From: Adhaeribacter aerolatus
Lineage (GTDB): Bacteria > Bacteroidota > Bacteroidia > Cytophagales > Hymenobacteraceae
Assembly: GCF_007991635.1 (NCBI RefSeq)
Contig: NZ_BJYS01000019.1
Coordinates: 78,131 to 142,130, forward strand
Length of the DNA: 64,000 nucleotides
Direction: 5' to 3'
Position numbers and translations under genes: made by a program. Under the pieces are notes generated by a model, which saw only the letters and a program-made list of their open reading frames with translations, searched no databases and was not told where the DNA came from. The number at the start of each line of letters is the position of its first letter. Positions within the stretch are counted from its first letter, which is position 1. This document shows, piece after piece, positions 1-7,914 of the stretch.

Positions 1-1791
1 TAGTTCACCGGTATGCGAATCAATCAGGCCATTGCGTTCGTCTTCAATGTTGGTGGCCTGGGTATAAACATCGCCTGCAATGGGCCGCAGCCGCAATTCT
101 TTTTTAAATTGCCGGATGCGTTCGGTCCGTTCTTCCGAATCTTTTGGACCGCCGTAATCCGGGAAACCAAAACCACCCCATTCACTTACCACCAGCGGTA
201 CTTGTCCCCGGTAAAAAAACGGGTCGCCTACTACCAGCGGGTGCGCGGCCACGCCCTCCATTTGTCCGTTCGATAGTTGGTCCAGCAATTCCTGCCACCG
301 GGGTAAATCCGGGGTGTAAAGGTGGGCGGTTAATAAATCCGATTTAAGCTTGCCCTCCTGTGAAACATGTTTCCAGCCATCGTTATCTACCACCAGAAAC
401 TGCGGGTGATTGATGAGCATGTAATGGTACATCTGAATAATATATTCTCTTGTAGCCGGGTTCGTAGCAATATCTTCCGCGCCCCAATCTTCGTTGTACA
501 AGCTCCAGATAATAACCGAAGGATTGGTTTCGATTAAAGCTAACATCCGGAGCAGTTCGGCTTGGTGGTTTTGCCGGCTCAGTTGTGTAGAACTATGCGG
601 ACTGGGTACTTCTACCCACAGTAACAACCCAATTTCATCAGCCAGGTTATAAATACGCGGATCCACGCCCGCAATATGTACCCGGACCAGGTTGCAACCC
701 AACTCTTTCATGGCGTACATGTGTCGCCTCATTTCTTCGAAGGTAGCCGTGCCCGGCTGGTATAGGATGCCGTCGAGGTAAATTTGCTGGTTATTCAGGT
801 AGATATAGCGGCCCCTCGATTCTACTTTCCGCAGTCCGAAATGTGCCTGAATAGCCGCCGAGTAGCCATTAGCATCAATTAATTCGGCCACCAGGCAGTA
901 AAGATTAGGTTCTTCCGGCGACCATAACCGCGCTCCCGGCACTTCCATCACCAAGCGTTGCATTTTCTGGCCGCCCTCCAGGTGCAGCACAAATTCCGAA
1001 GTAGCCAGTGGTTGGGTATGCTCTTTGTTTTGTTCAAAAACATTAAGCCGGATGGTATATTGACCCGGATCATGAATGCGGGTGGTAAAATTAAACCGGA
1101 CCAGGTAGTCCTCTACTACGCTTACCACACCTACCCGCGACCGCAGGCGGTTGCGTTCGATGGTTTCGAGCCAGACGCTGCGCACCGCCCCCGTGTGGGT
1201 TTGGTACCAGATGCCGCCGCGCTTATAAATGTGCGATTCTTGTTTACCTCTTGGTATTTCGGCATCCAGCGAATCGGCAATCCGTACGGTCAGTCGGTTT
1301 ACCGGTAAAAGCATTTCCTCGTCCAGCTCGTAAGAAAAAGAAGTATATTCACCATAATGTATTTCCTGGCCCTCGATGGTGGAAAGCAAATTACCGTTTA
1401 GCCATACCCGTGTTTCATAACCGCAGGCCCCAAAAGTAATCTGGAACATCATTTGTTTAGCGTCTTCCTCCGGTTCGGGCAAGGTAAATTCCCGCTCGTA
1501 CCAAACTACCACGTCGTCTTGCCAGGCTTTTTGCTGGTGGTCTTTGGCTTCAGCCAGGTGGGCTTCTACGGAGCCGGGCCACGAAGCAGTATGTTCGTAC
1601 TGATGTCCCAGGTACCACTTTTCTGCTAAACCCCGATCTGCCGCATCATAAGCAAAATGCCATTCCCCATCGAGTAATAAAAAGGAGTTGGTACGCAATA
1701 CCGCTCGCGGCAAGGGATTGGTTTCTTCTTCCGGCGCTATTAATTCTTCTTTACTTTCTGATAAAGCTAAATTAGGAAATTTGGCATCCAT
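1..1791 (-). CDS. Glycoside hydrolase family 2 enzyme (beta-galactosidase/beta-glucuronidase type), 3' end cut by window edge
   Basis: Reading the minus strand from the ATG at 1791 gives 597 codons with no stop before base 1, so the C-terminus lies outside the window. The N-terminal part (about residues 40-200) is a jelly-roll sugar-binding domain, followed by an immunoglobulin-like domain and a TIM barrel. The barrel carries the GH2 acid/base motif WSLYNEDW (Glu434) and a nucleophile motif VVSEWGGFG (Glu537), so both catalytic glutamates are present. Family members hydrolyse beta-galactosides, beta-glucuronides or related plant glycans; the substrate cannot be told from sequence. No signal peptide is visible, which suggests a cytoplasmic enzyme acting on imported oligosaccharides. 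The family assignment is firm and the specificity unknown. Confidence 0.88.
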   Translation of the reverse strand, partial: MDAKFPNLALSESKEELIAPEEETNPLPRAVLRTNSFLLLDGEWHFAYDAADRGLAEKWYLGHQYEHTASWPGSVEAHLAEAKDHQQKAWQDDVVVWYEREFTLPEPEEDAKQMMFQITFGACGYETRVWLNGNLLSTIEGQEIHYGEYTSFSYELDEEMLLPVNRLTVRIADSLDAEIPRGKQESHIYKRGGIWYQTHTGAVRSVWLETIERNRLRSRVGVVSVVEDYLVRFNFTTRIHDPGQYTIRLNVFEQNKEHTQPLATSEFVLHLEGGQKMQRLVMEVPGARLWSPEEPNLYCLVAELIDANGYSAAIQAHFGLRKVESRGRYIYLNNQQIYLDGILYQPGTATFEEMRRHMYAMKELGCNLVRVHIAGVDPRIYNLADEIGLLLWVEVPSPHSSTQLSRQNHQAELLRMLALIETNPSVIIWSLYNEDWGAEDIATNPATREYIIQMYHYMLINHPQFLVVDNDGWKHVSQEGKLKSDLLTAHLYTPDLPRWQELLDQLSNGQMEGVAAHPLVVGDPFFYRGQVPLVVSEWGGFGFPDYGGPKDSEERTERIRQFKKELRLRPIAGDVYTQATNIEDERNGLIDSHTGEL

Positions 1792-2336
1792 AAGGGTTGA
1801 GGCTATAAGGGGTTTAAACAGCGCAGAGACTTGGCTTTGCTATCAGATGCTACTACGTAAAGCAAGTGTAATATGGTTGTAATAATATATTAGTTCAGAA
1901 TAATGTCTATGCATTCATCAGATAAATATTTCTTTATAAAAAATTGAAGTAGATAAAGCGGTGAAAGATGGCAGTCCTATTGTGCTAGTCGAAACATCTT
2001 TTATCTTCTCGATTATAGAGCTAACCAGAACCTTGGATCAGTTTAGGATTTAAAAATTTATTTCTAAAGTTTAGTTTTTAGATGATAATACCTTTAGCTT
2101 AAGTTTAGTATAAATTGCCTAAATATTTAATATTCAGTTTTTTAATAAAATAATACCAAATCTCATAAATGCTCTTCCCTAACAGAAAGATGGCTATACT
2201 GGTTGCACAAATCTCACAGGTCTTTAAGACCTGTGAGGTTTTAATCTATGGCAAGTTTATGCGAGTTGCTATAAACTGGTTAATCAAGAATAATAAATAT
2301 CCAGACTAACCGGTTCCGGCTTTACTAATTATAGAT
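1792..2336. other. AT-rich intergenic stretch
   Basis: This 545-base spacer separates the GH2 gene, which reads leftwards from 1791, and the aldo/keto reductase gene that ends at 2337. It presumably contains the GH2 promoter. Apart from the REP-like palindrome annotated at 2209-2241, no ORF, RNA gene or clear promoter box was recognised. Confidence 0.5.
2209..2241. repeat. REP-like perfect palindrome
   Basis: Two 12-base arms, CTCACAGGTCTT and AAGACCTGTGAG, flank a single T at 2213-2237. The symmetry extends by three of four further bases on each side (AAAT/GTTT). Similar CCTCACAGG...CCTGTGAGG palindromes are, from memory, common as dispersed intergenic repeats in Bacteroidota. Only one copy occurs in this window. 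It has no T-tract typical of a terminator. Confidence 0.55.
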
Positions 2337-3284
2337 CTAGGCGCTGGCCTGGTTTAACTCCTTGAGGGCCGCCTCATCTAAACGCATAGTGGCTGCTTTT
2401 AAAAGGGAATGAAGTTGCGTTAAATTAGTGGCGCTAGCGATTGGGGCCGTGATGCTGGGGCGGGCAATGAGCCAGGCAATAGAAATGCTGGCCGGGTCGG
2501 TATTATAGCGGGCAGCAACTTCATCCAACGCCGCCAGAATCCGGAAGCCCCGATAGTTTAAATATTTTTTGTTGCCACCTCCACGTTTGCTTTTAGCTAA
2601 ATCTGCTTCGGAGCGGTATTTACCGGTTAAAAAGCCGCTGGCCAGGGCAAAGTAGCTGATCACCCCCAGGTTTTCCTGCTGGCAGATAGGTTCCAGGGCT
2701 TCTTCATAATCTTTCCGGTTATACAAATTATACTCTGGCTGCAGACTTATATACCGGGGTAAATTATTATCCCGGCTAACTTGCAAGGCTTCCTGCAGCC
2801 GTTCGGGACTAAAGTTAGAGGCGCCTATGGCTCTTATTTTGCCGGCCCTTATTAATTCATCGTAAGCTGCCAACGTTTCTTCCATAGGTATACTCGGATC
2901 ATCGTAGTGTGATTGGTATAAATCTATGTAATCGGTTTGCAGCCGTTGCAATGACTCATCGCATGACTTTAATATATGCGCTTTCGATAAGCCTTTTACG
3001 CCCGGCGCCATTTCGCCACCTACTTTAGAAGCAATAATAACTTTATCGCGGCCGCCGTGTTTCTGCAGCCATTTGCCAATGATGGTTTCGGATTCGCCAC
3101 CTTCATGGCCCGGCACCCACGACGAATAGGTATCGGCAGTATCAATTAAATTAAAACCCGCATCTGTAAAAGTATCTAACAAATCAAAGGAGATAGATTC
3201 ATCTACTGTCCAGCCAAAAACATTACCGCCAAAAGCCAGTGGGGCTACTTCCAGCCCGGAGTTACCTAATTTTCTTTTTTCCAT
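2337..3284 (-). CDS. Aldo/keto reductase
   Basis: This is an NADPH-dependent aldo/keto reductase of about 315 residues, which is normal family length. The start is placed at the internal ATG giving MEKRKLGNSGLEVAPLAFGG, because homologues begin with this strand; an upstream in-frame ATG at 3317 would add 11 unlikely residues. The catalytic tetrad can be followed: Asp in LIDTADTYSSW, the Tyr of the same motif, Lys in VIIASKVGG and His in YIDLYQSHYDD. The cofactor region IGASNFSPERL is also present. Proteins of this subgroup (YghZ/MocA-like) reduce aldehydes and ketones and the physiological substrate is usually unknown. It lies 108 bases downstream of the aminopeptidase gene on the same strand and may be cotranscribed. 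Confidence 0.9.
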   Translation of the reverse strand: MEKRKLGNSGLEVAPLAFGGNVFGWTVDESISFDLLDTFTDAGFNLIDTADTYSSWVPGHEGGESETIIGKWLQKHGGRDKVIIASKVGGEMAPGVKGLSKAHILKSCDESLQRLQTDYIDLYQSHYDDPSIPMEETLAAYDELIRAGKIRAIGASNFSPERLQEALQVSRDNNLPRYISLQPEYNLYNRKDYEEALEPICQQENLGVISYFALASGFLTGKYRSEADLAKSKRGGGNKKYLNYRGFRILAALDEVAARYNTDPASISIAWLIARPSITAPIASATNLTQLHSLLKAATMRLDEAALKELNQASA

Positions 3285-3392
3285 TTTAACTTTTGTTTTA
3301 AGACTAGGTCTACGCACAAAAGCAGGGCTGGATTTAAAGCCGGCTAAAATTTGGTAATCGGAAAAAGAATGCAGCAGTATATATTACTAAAT

Positions 3393-6038
3393 TTAATGGG
3401 CTTTTACGGTGTTAGAAAGCAGTTCTTCGGCCCGGAAAAGATTATGGGTAGCTTGCAATATTTTGGCTTTGAGTTTTGGGTTATAATGGGGGTTATCTTG
3501 TAAGAACTGGCGCACGGCCTTGGCAGCGGCGGTACTTTGGTAAGCGCCAAGGCTAGCCTGCAGCCAGCTGGCCGGAAAAAAAATATCGCCGGTAAGTTGT
3601 ATTTGTTGCAGCAGTTCCAGGCTGGCCGGCAAATATTTAACCGAAGCGTTCTGCCGGAGTGGGTGGTGAAGATATTCCAAAGCCGAAACGACCCAGGCTT
3701 CCTGTTCGCGGTTATGCTCATCTTTCAAGGAATTAAAAAAGGAGTCGCGCTGACTTTGGTCACCGGATAAGGCCGGCCATAAATAGCGAAAGCGCTTTTT
3801 CCGGTCCGGGTTCTGAATGCGTTCGTATTGTGTTTCCAGCAGAGTAGGTGTCTGGGGATAATCCTGCACAGCCAGAGCCAGGGCTAAAGCCGTGAAATCA
3901 TCTTCGGTAAGTTTAACCCCGGCCGGGGCTTGTTGTTTCTGCCAGATTTGGTAAATTTTATCTTGCGCCGCTTTGGTTAAGGAAATATGCTGGTAGGCCT
4001 TAAACAATAGCTTTTTATTATTAGGTGCTTTCTGCCGAATCATCGCCTGCCAGAGTGTATTTTCTAAGGTATTGGCTACAATGTGCCGCTGTTCCGGTAA
4101 GGTAAACTGCCAGTAAAGCTGGCTCAGTTGGTTGGTGAGTAATTTCAAATTTAGTTCTTCGGTTTCTAAAGCGGCTCCGGCTGCATAAAGCCGGAGCAAT
4201 TCAGCTGGTTTAACCCGGCGGCCCCGCAGCATATTCTCGTAAAGGTTAATCAGAGCGGAGGCCCGGCTTACCGGGTTCTTGATCGTGAATAAATTGGGCA
4301 GCATTTTGGTATCTACCGGAAACAAACCGTATCCCAGCCCGGTAGGGTTAAATAAAAGGTAATCCGGAACAGGCTTACCCGCCGCTTCCGGAATAATTAT
4401 TTCGCGTTTGTTCAGGTGCACCAGTATATCTTCGGTATGGTTAGGGTAAACCAGCGAAACCGTAAACTGCTGCGGCCAAATCCGGTCAGAGCCGTCTTCG
4501 CCTTTCTGGGAAATTATTAGTTTGCTTATTTTATTTTGCTGGTTAAGCAATTCGTAGGAAATTTCCGGCCGGCCTGGTTCACTTACCCACACCTGGCTCC
4601 ATTGCGCTAAATTGATAGGCGTATGGGTATCTAATAGCTGAATTAATTCGGGCCAGGAGGCGTTGCCGTTTGCATATTTTTTTAAATATTCCCGGATTCC
4701 CTGCCGAAAATTATCTGGCCCCATCAATAACTCCAGTTGCCGCATAACAATGGGTGCTTTGTGGTAAATAATATTGCCGTACAGGGTACCGGCCTCCTGT
4801 AAATTAGTTAGCGGTTGCCGGATAGGATTGGCGCCTGCTGTCCGATCTACGCTATAGGCGGCTAGGTAATGGTCCGTTAAAAATTTCAGGTCGAAGTCGG
4901 AGGTTGCCCCGGTTTGCTGGGTTATTTTATCGGCCATAAAGTTGGCAAATACCTCTTTCATCCAAACATCGTTGAACCACCGCATGGTAACCAGGTCGCC
5001 AAACCACATGTGGGCCGTTTCGTGGGCAATCAGATTAGAGCGGTTATTTTTCTGGTCCTGGGTAGCGCCTTCATCAAGAAACAGGGAAGCCGCTTTGTAT
5101 TGAATGGCTCCTACGTGTTCCATGCCGTTGTACTGAAAATCCGGAATCGCCACAAAATCGAATTTCTGGAAAGGGTAGGGTAGTTGGGTGTAATCCGTTA
5201 AAAAAGTCAGAGCATCGTGGTGCAGCTTAAATATCGGGTTCAGGCTCTCGGCTATTTTTTGCTGGTCCGTTTCGCGATGGTAAAAGTGCATGGGGCGCCC
5301 GTTCTGGGTTTGGGATAAGTGTCGGAATTTACCGGCCGCAAAAGAAAACAGATAGGTGCTAATGGTATCGGTAGTGCCAAAATTAAGCGTCTTGTTTGCG
5401 CTAGTTATGCTGGAGTCTTGTAGGGCCGCATTAGTCAACGCTTGCCAGGAGCGGGGTAAGGTAAGGGTTAGCTTAAAAGTAGCTTTTAAATCGGGCTGGT
5501 CGAAGCAAGGAAAAACCGTGCGGGCCCGGTCGGGTACGAGCAAGGTATACAGGTAGTCTTCGTTGCGGTTAAGCGATAAATTGCCGGCCGCAAAAGAAAT
5601 ATAAATTTCGTTTTTTCCTGTTTTTAAATATTTCGGCGAAACGATTAGGTGTTCCTGTTCAAACATAACCGGAATATCCCGGCCATTTACTTTTACCTGC
5701 GCTAAGTTTTCTCTTTTTTCTTTAAAATCTAGCTGTAGCGGTTTTTCTTTTTCTTGCAGTTCAAAAGTAATGGTTTCGGTGGCCGGAATAGGTTCGTTTT
5801 TAGAAGCTGGAATTTGAAAAGCCAATTGATAAGAGATATTCCGGATGACTTGTTTCCGATAGGTGGCCAACGTTTGCGATATGCCGGGTTCTACGGGCAA
5901 GTGACTGGCCTTCTTCACTTGGTTGATACAGGCATTTAAAAGAATAATAAGAAGTAAAAACGAATACCGCAGTAGTATCAATTTGGTAAGAGTAAGAAAT
6001 TTGCGCACCAAGTTAGGTTTTGAACGGGTTAAGCGCAT
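3393..6038 (-). CDS. M1-family aminopeptidase (aminopeptidase N type), lipoprotein
   Basis: This is an 881-residue zinc metallopeptidase that removes N-terminal amino acids from peptides. The zinc motif HETAH is at residues 339-343 with the third ligand Glu362 18 residues later, and the exopeptidase motif appears as NGMEH before it. The N-terminus has a hydrophobic stretch ending in the lipobox LLNAC (Cys37), so the protein is probably a lipoprotein of the outer or cytoplasmic membrane. The order is the M1 beta-saddle domain, the thermolysin-like catalytic domain, then a long helical C-terminal domain. It probably feeds amino acids to the cell, in keeping with the neighbouring glutamate dehydrogenase. 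Whether it is surface exposed cannot be told. Confidence 0.92.
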   Translation of the reverse strand: MRLTRSKPNLVRKFLTLTKLILLRYSFLLLIILLNACINQVKKASHLPVEPGISQTLATYRKQVIRNISYQLAFQIPASKNEPIPATETITFELQEKEKPLQLDFKEKRENLAQVKVNGRDIPVMFEQEHLIVSPKYLKTGKNEIYISFAAGNLSLNRNEDYLYTLLVPDRARTVFPCFDQPDLKATFKLTLTLPRSWQALTNAALQDSSITSANKTLNFGTTDTISTYLFSFAAGKFRHLSQTQNGRPMHFYHRETDQQKIAESLNPIFKLHHDALTFLTDYTQLPYPFQKFDFVAIPDFQYNGMEHVGAIQYKAASLFLDEGATQDQKNNRSNLIAHETAHMWFGDLVTMRWFNDVWMKEVFANFMADKITQQTGATSDFDLKFLTDHYLAAYSVDRTAGANPIRQPLTNLQEAGTLYGNIIYHKAPIVMRQLELLMGPDNFRQGIREYLKKYANGNASWPELIQLLDTHTPINLAQWSQVWVSEPGRPEISYELLNQQNKISKLIISQKGEDGSDRIWPQQFTVSLVYPNHTEDILVHLNKREIIIPEAAGKPVPDYLLFNPTGLGYGLFPVDTKMLPNLFTIKNPVSRASALINLYENMLRGRRVKPAELLRLYAAGAALETEELNLKLLTNQLSQLYWQFTLPEQRHIVANTLENTLWQAMIRQKAPNNKKLLFKAYQHISLTKAAQDKIYQIWQKQQAPAGVKLTEDDFTALALALAVQDYPQTPTLLETQYERIQNPDRKKRFRYLWPALSGDQSQRDSFFNSLKDEHNREQEAWVVSALEYLHHPLRQNASVKYLPASLELLQQIQLTGDIFFPASWLQASLGAYQSTAAAKAVRQFLQDNPHYNPKLKAKILQATHNLFRAEELLSNTVKAH

Positions 6039-6260
6039 CTAAAATAAAAAATAATTATCTAAAATATCTATTTTATAAACGGGTTTGGACGGAAGGTAGG
6101 CTATTGATTTTCTGCTATGCTACTGCTCTTTTTCGGTTTAATGAATGGCTATTTAAAAATAATAATGGCTAATTTTATCTAAAGTCAATTTTAGGTGGAT
6201 TAATATTAACCTCTTATTATCAATTTGTAAAGGAAATTTATTGAATATTAAATATTATCT

Positions 6261-6301
6261 AAAAGAAACAGCCTTCACTTTTCTGGTAAAATGAAGGCTG
6301 T
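6261..6301 (-). terminator. Terminator of glutamate dehydrogenase gene
   Basis: Arms ACAGCCTTCA (6268-6277) and TGAAGGCTGT (6292-6301) pair perfectly, with TTTT/AAAA able to extend the stem inside the loop. Read on the minus strand the hairpin is followed by TTCTTTT. It lies 27 bases beyond the stop codon of the minus-strand dehydrogenase gene. Confidence 0.75.
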
Positions 6302-6327
6302 AAAACTTTATAAAATAGAATATAATT

Positions 6328-7749
6328 TTAAGGAAAAATACCCAGCGATAAATAGCTGACCGATATTTTTTGAATAGCATCAAAAAAGGCGGCTGTCCGC
6401 AAATCGTTAATACCGGGGTTGCGGTGCATCACATCCCTGATTTCGTGGTAAGCTAGAATCATAGTATCTTCCAGGCCTGACCGTACCAAATCTACTTCGT
6501 CGGCCCCGTGAATAAGCATTTGCCTTTCTTTGGCGCTGATGGTATGACCGGTGTGCTGCTCAATGGTATCCACAATGCGGCGCAAACTGGCTTCTTCGGC
6601 CCGTTTACCCATGCGGCCAAACCGTACGTTTGATAAGTTCTTCAGCCATTCGAAATAAGAAACAGTAACCCCACCGGCATTCAGGTATAAATCAGGAATG
6701 ATAAAAATACCTTTTTGCAGTAATATTTTTTCGCCTTCCTGGGTAATTGGTCCGTTAGCACCTTCGGCAATTATTTTGGCTTGTATGGTAGCAGCATTAC
6801 GGTGGTCAATTTGGTTTTCGAGGGCGGCCGGCAACAGAATATCGCACTCGTAGGCAAGTAAGTCTAAAGAGTTAGCAATGTTAGTGGCATCCGGGAAATC
6901 TAGAATAGAACCGGTGTTTTTTCGGTGCAGAAAAGCCGCTTCTAAGTCTATGCCGTCTTTGTTAAATATGCCGCCTTCGCGTTCGGCAATGCCAATGATG
7001 ATGACCCCTTCCTGCTGGCAGAAATGCGTGGCATGGTACCCCACGTTACCCAAACCCTGCACAATCATGCGTTTGCCGCTTAAACCCGGCGAGATGCCTA
7101 ACTGGTTCAGGATTTCGGTGTCTTGTAAAGCTTCACGCAAACCGTAAAATATTCCCAAACCTGTAGCTTCGGTCCGGCCGCGGATACCGCCCTGGCCCAC
7201 CGGCTTACCGGTTACGGAGCCCAAAGCATTGGTTTCGCCGTGTTTAAAAGTATGGTAGGTATCGGCGATCCAGGCCATTTCGCGGCTGCCGGTGCCGTAA
7301 TCGGGAGCCGGTACATCTACGCCCGGACCAATTAAATTTTTCTTGATAAGCTCACTGGCGTAGCGCCGGGTTACTTTTTCCAATACCTCTACCGGCGTGG
7401 TGCGAGGGTTAATTTTAACGCCACCCTTGGCGCCGCCAAAAGGTACATCTACCAGGGCGCATTTAAAAGTCATAAGGGTAGCCAGGGCAATTACCTCGTC
7501 TTCGTCAACGTGCATGCTGTAGCGGATACCGCCTTTGGTAGGTAATTTGTGGTGACTGTGCTGGGCGCGGATGCCTTCGTACACCACTACTTTTCCGTCT
7601 ACTTCTACCGGAAAGTTTACTTTGTAAACGCTGTTGCAAATTTTAATTTGTTCCAGAATGCCTGAGTCCAGATTGGTGTGGCGGGCGGCCTGATCATAAT
7701 AATGGTGAACACTGTTTAAAAATTGTTTTCCCTCGCTTTCTTGATTCAT
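6328..7749 (-). CDS. Glutamate dehydrogenase (Glu/Leu/Phe/Val dehydrogenase family)
   Basis: This 473-residue cytoplasmic enzyme interconverts glutamate and 2-oxoglutarate plus ammonium. The N-terminal catalytic domain contains the glycine-rich lysine motif VPFGGAKGGVKINP with the active-site lysines, and VDVPAPDYGTGSREM with the catalytic Asp. The C-terminal Rossmann domain shows the nucleotide-binding stretch IVQGLGNVGYHA. The family also includes leucine and phenylalanine dehydrogenases, but those are shorter (about 350 residues), so glutamate is the likely substrate. Cofactor preference is not certain. The gene is monocistronic, has its own terminator, and is divergent from the glycosidase at 7915 across a 165-base spacer. 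Confidence 0.93.
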   Translation of the reverse strand: MNQESEGKQFLNSVHHYYDQAARHTNLDSGILEQIKICNSVYKVNFPVEVDGKVVVYEGIRAQHSHHKLPTKGGIRYSMHVDEDEVIALATLMTFKCALVDVPFGGAKGGVKINPRTTPVEVLEKVTRRYASELIKKNLIGPGVDVPAPDYGTGSREMAWIADTYHTFKHGETNALGSVTGKPVGQGGIRGRTEATGLGIFYGLREALQDTEILNQLGISPGLSGKRMIVQGLGNVGYHATHFCQQEGVIIIGIAEREGGIFNKDGIDLEAAFLHRKNTGSILDFPDATNIANSLDLLAYECDILLPAALENQIDHRNAATIQAKIIAEGANGPITQEGEKILLQKGIFIIPDLYLNAGGVTVSYFEWLKNLSNVRFGRMGKRAEEASLRRIVDTIEQHTGHTISAKERQMLIHGADEVDLVRSGLEDTMILAYHEIRDVMHRNPGINDLRTAAFFDAIQKISVSYLSLGIFP

Positions 7750-7914
7750 AGTTTATGTGGAATTGGTGTGGCACTATAGTAACGCGTAGCCGTTGGTATT
7801 GTTATAAATTTAAGGTTTAGCACAATTGCTGGTAAGATAAGTAGTTTAAGGTATAATTTGTAGCAGGGCTATTATAAGCATTAATGCGGTTAATCCGTTA
7901 ATTTCGCATAACCA

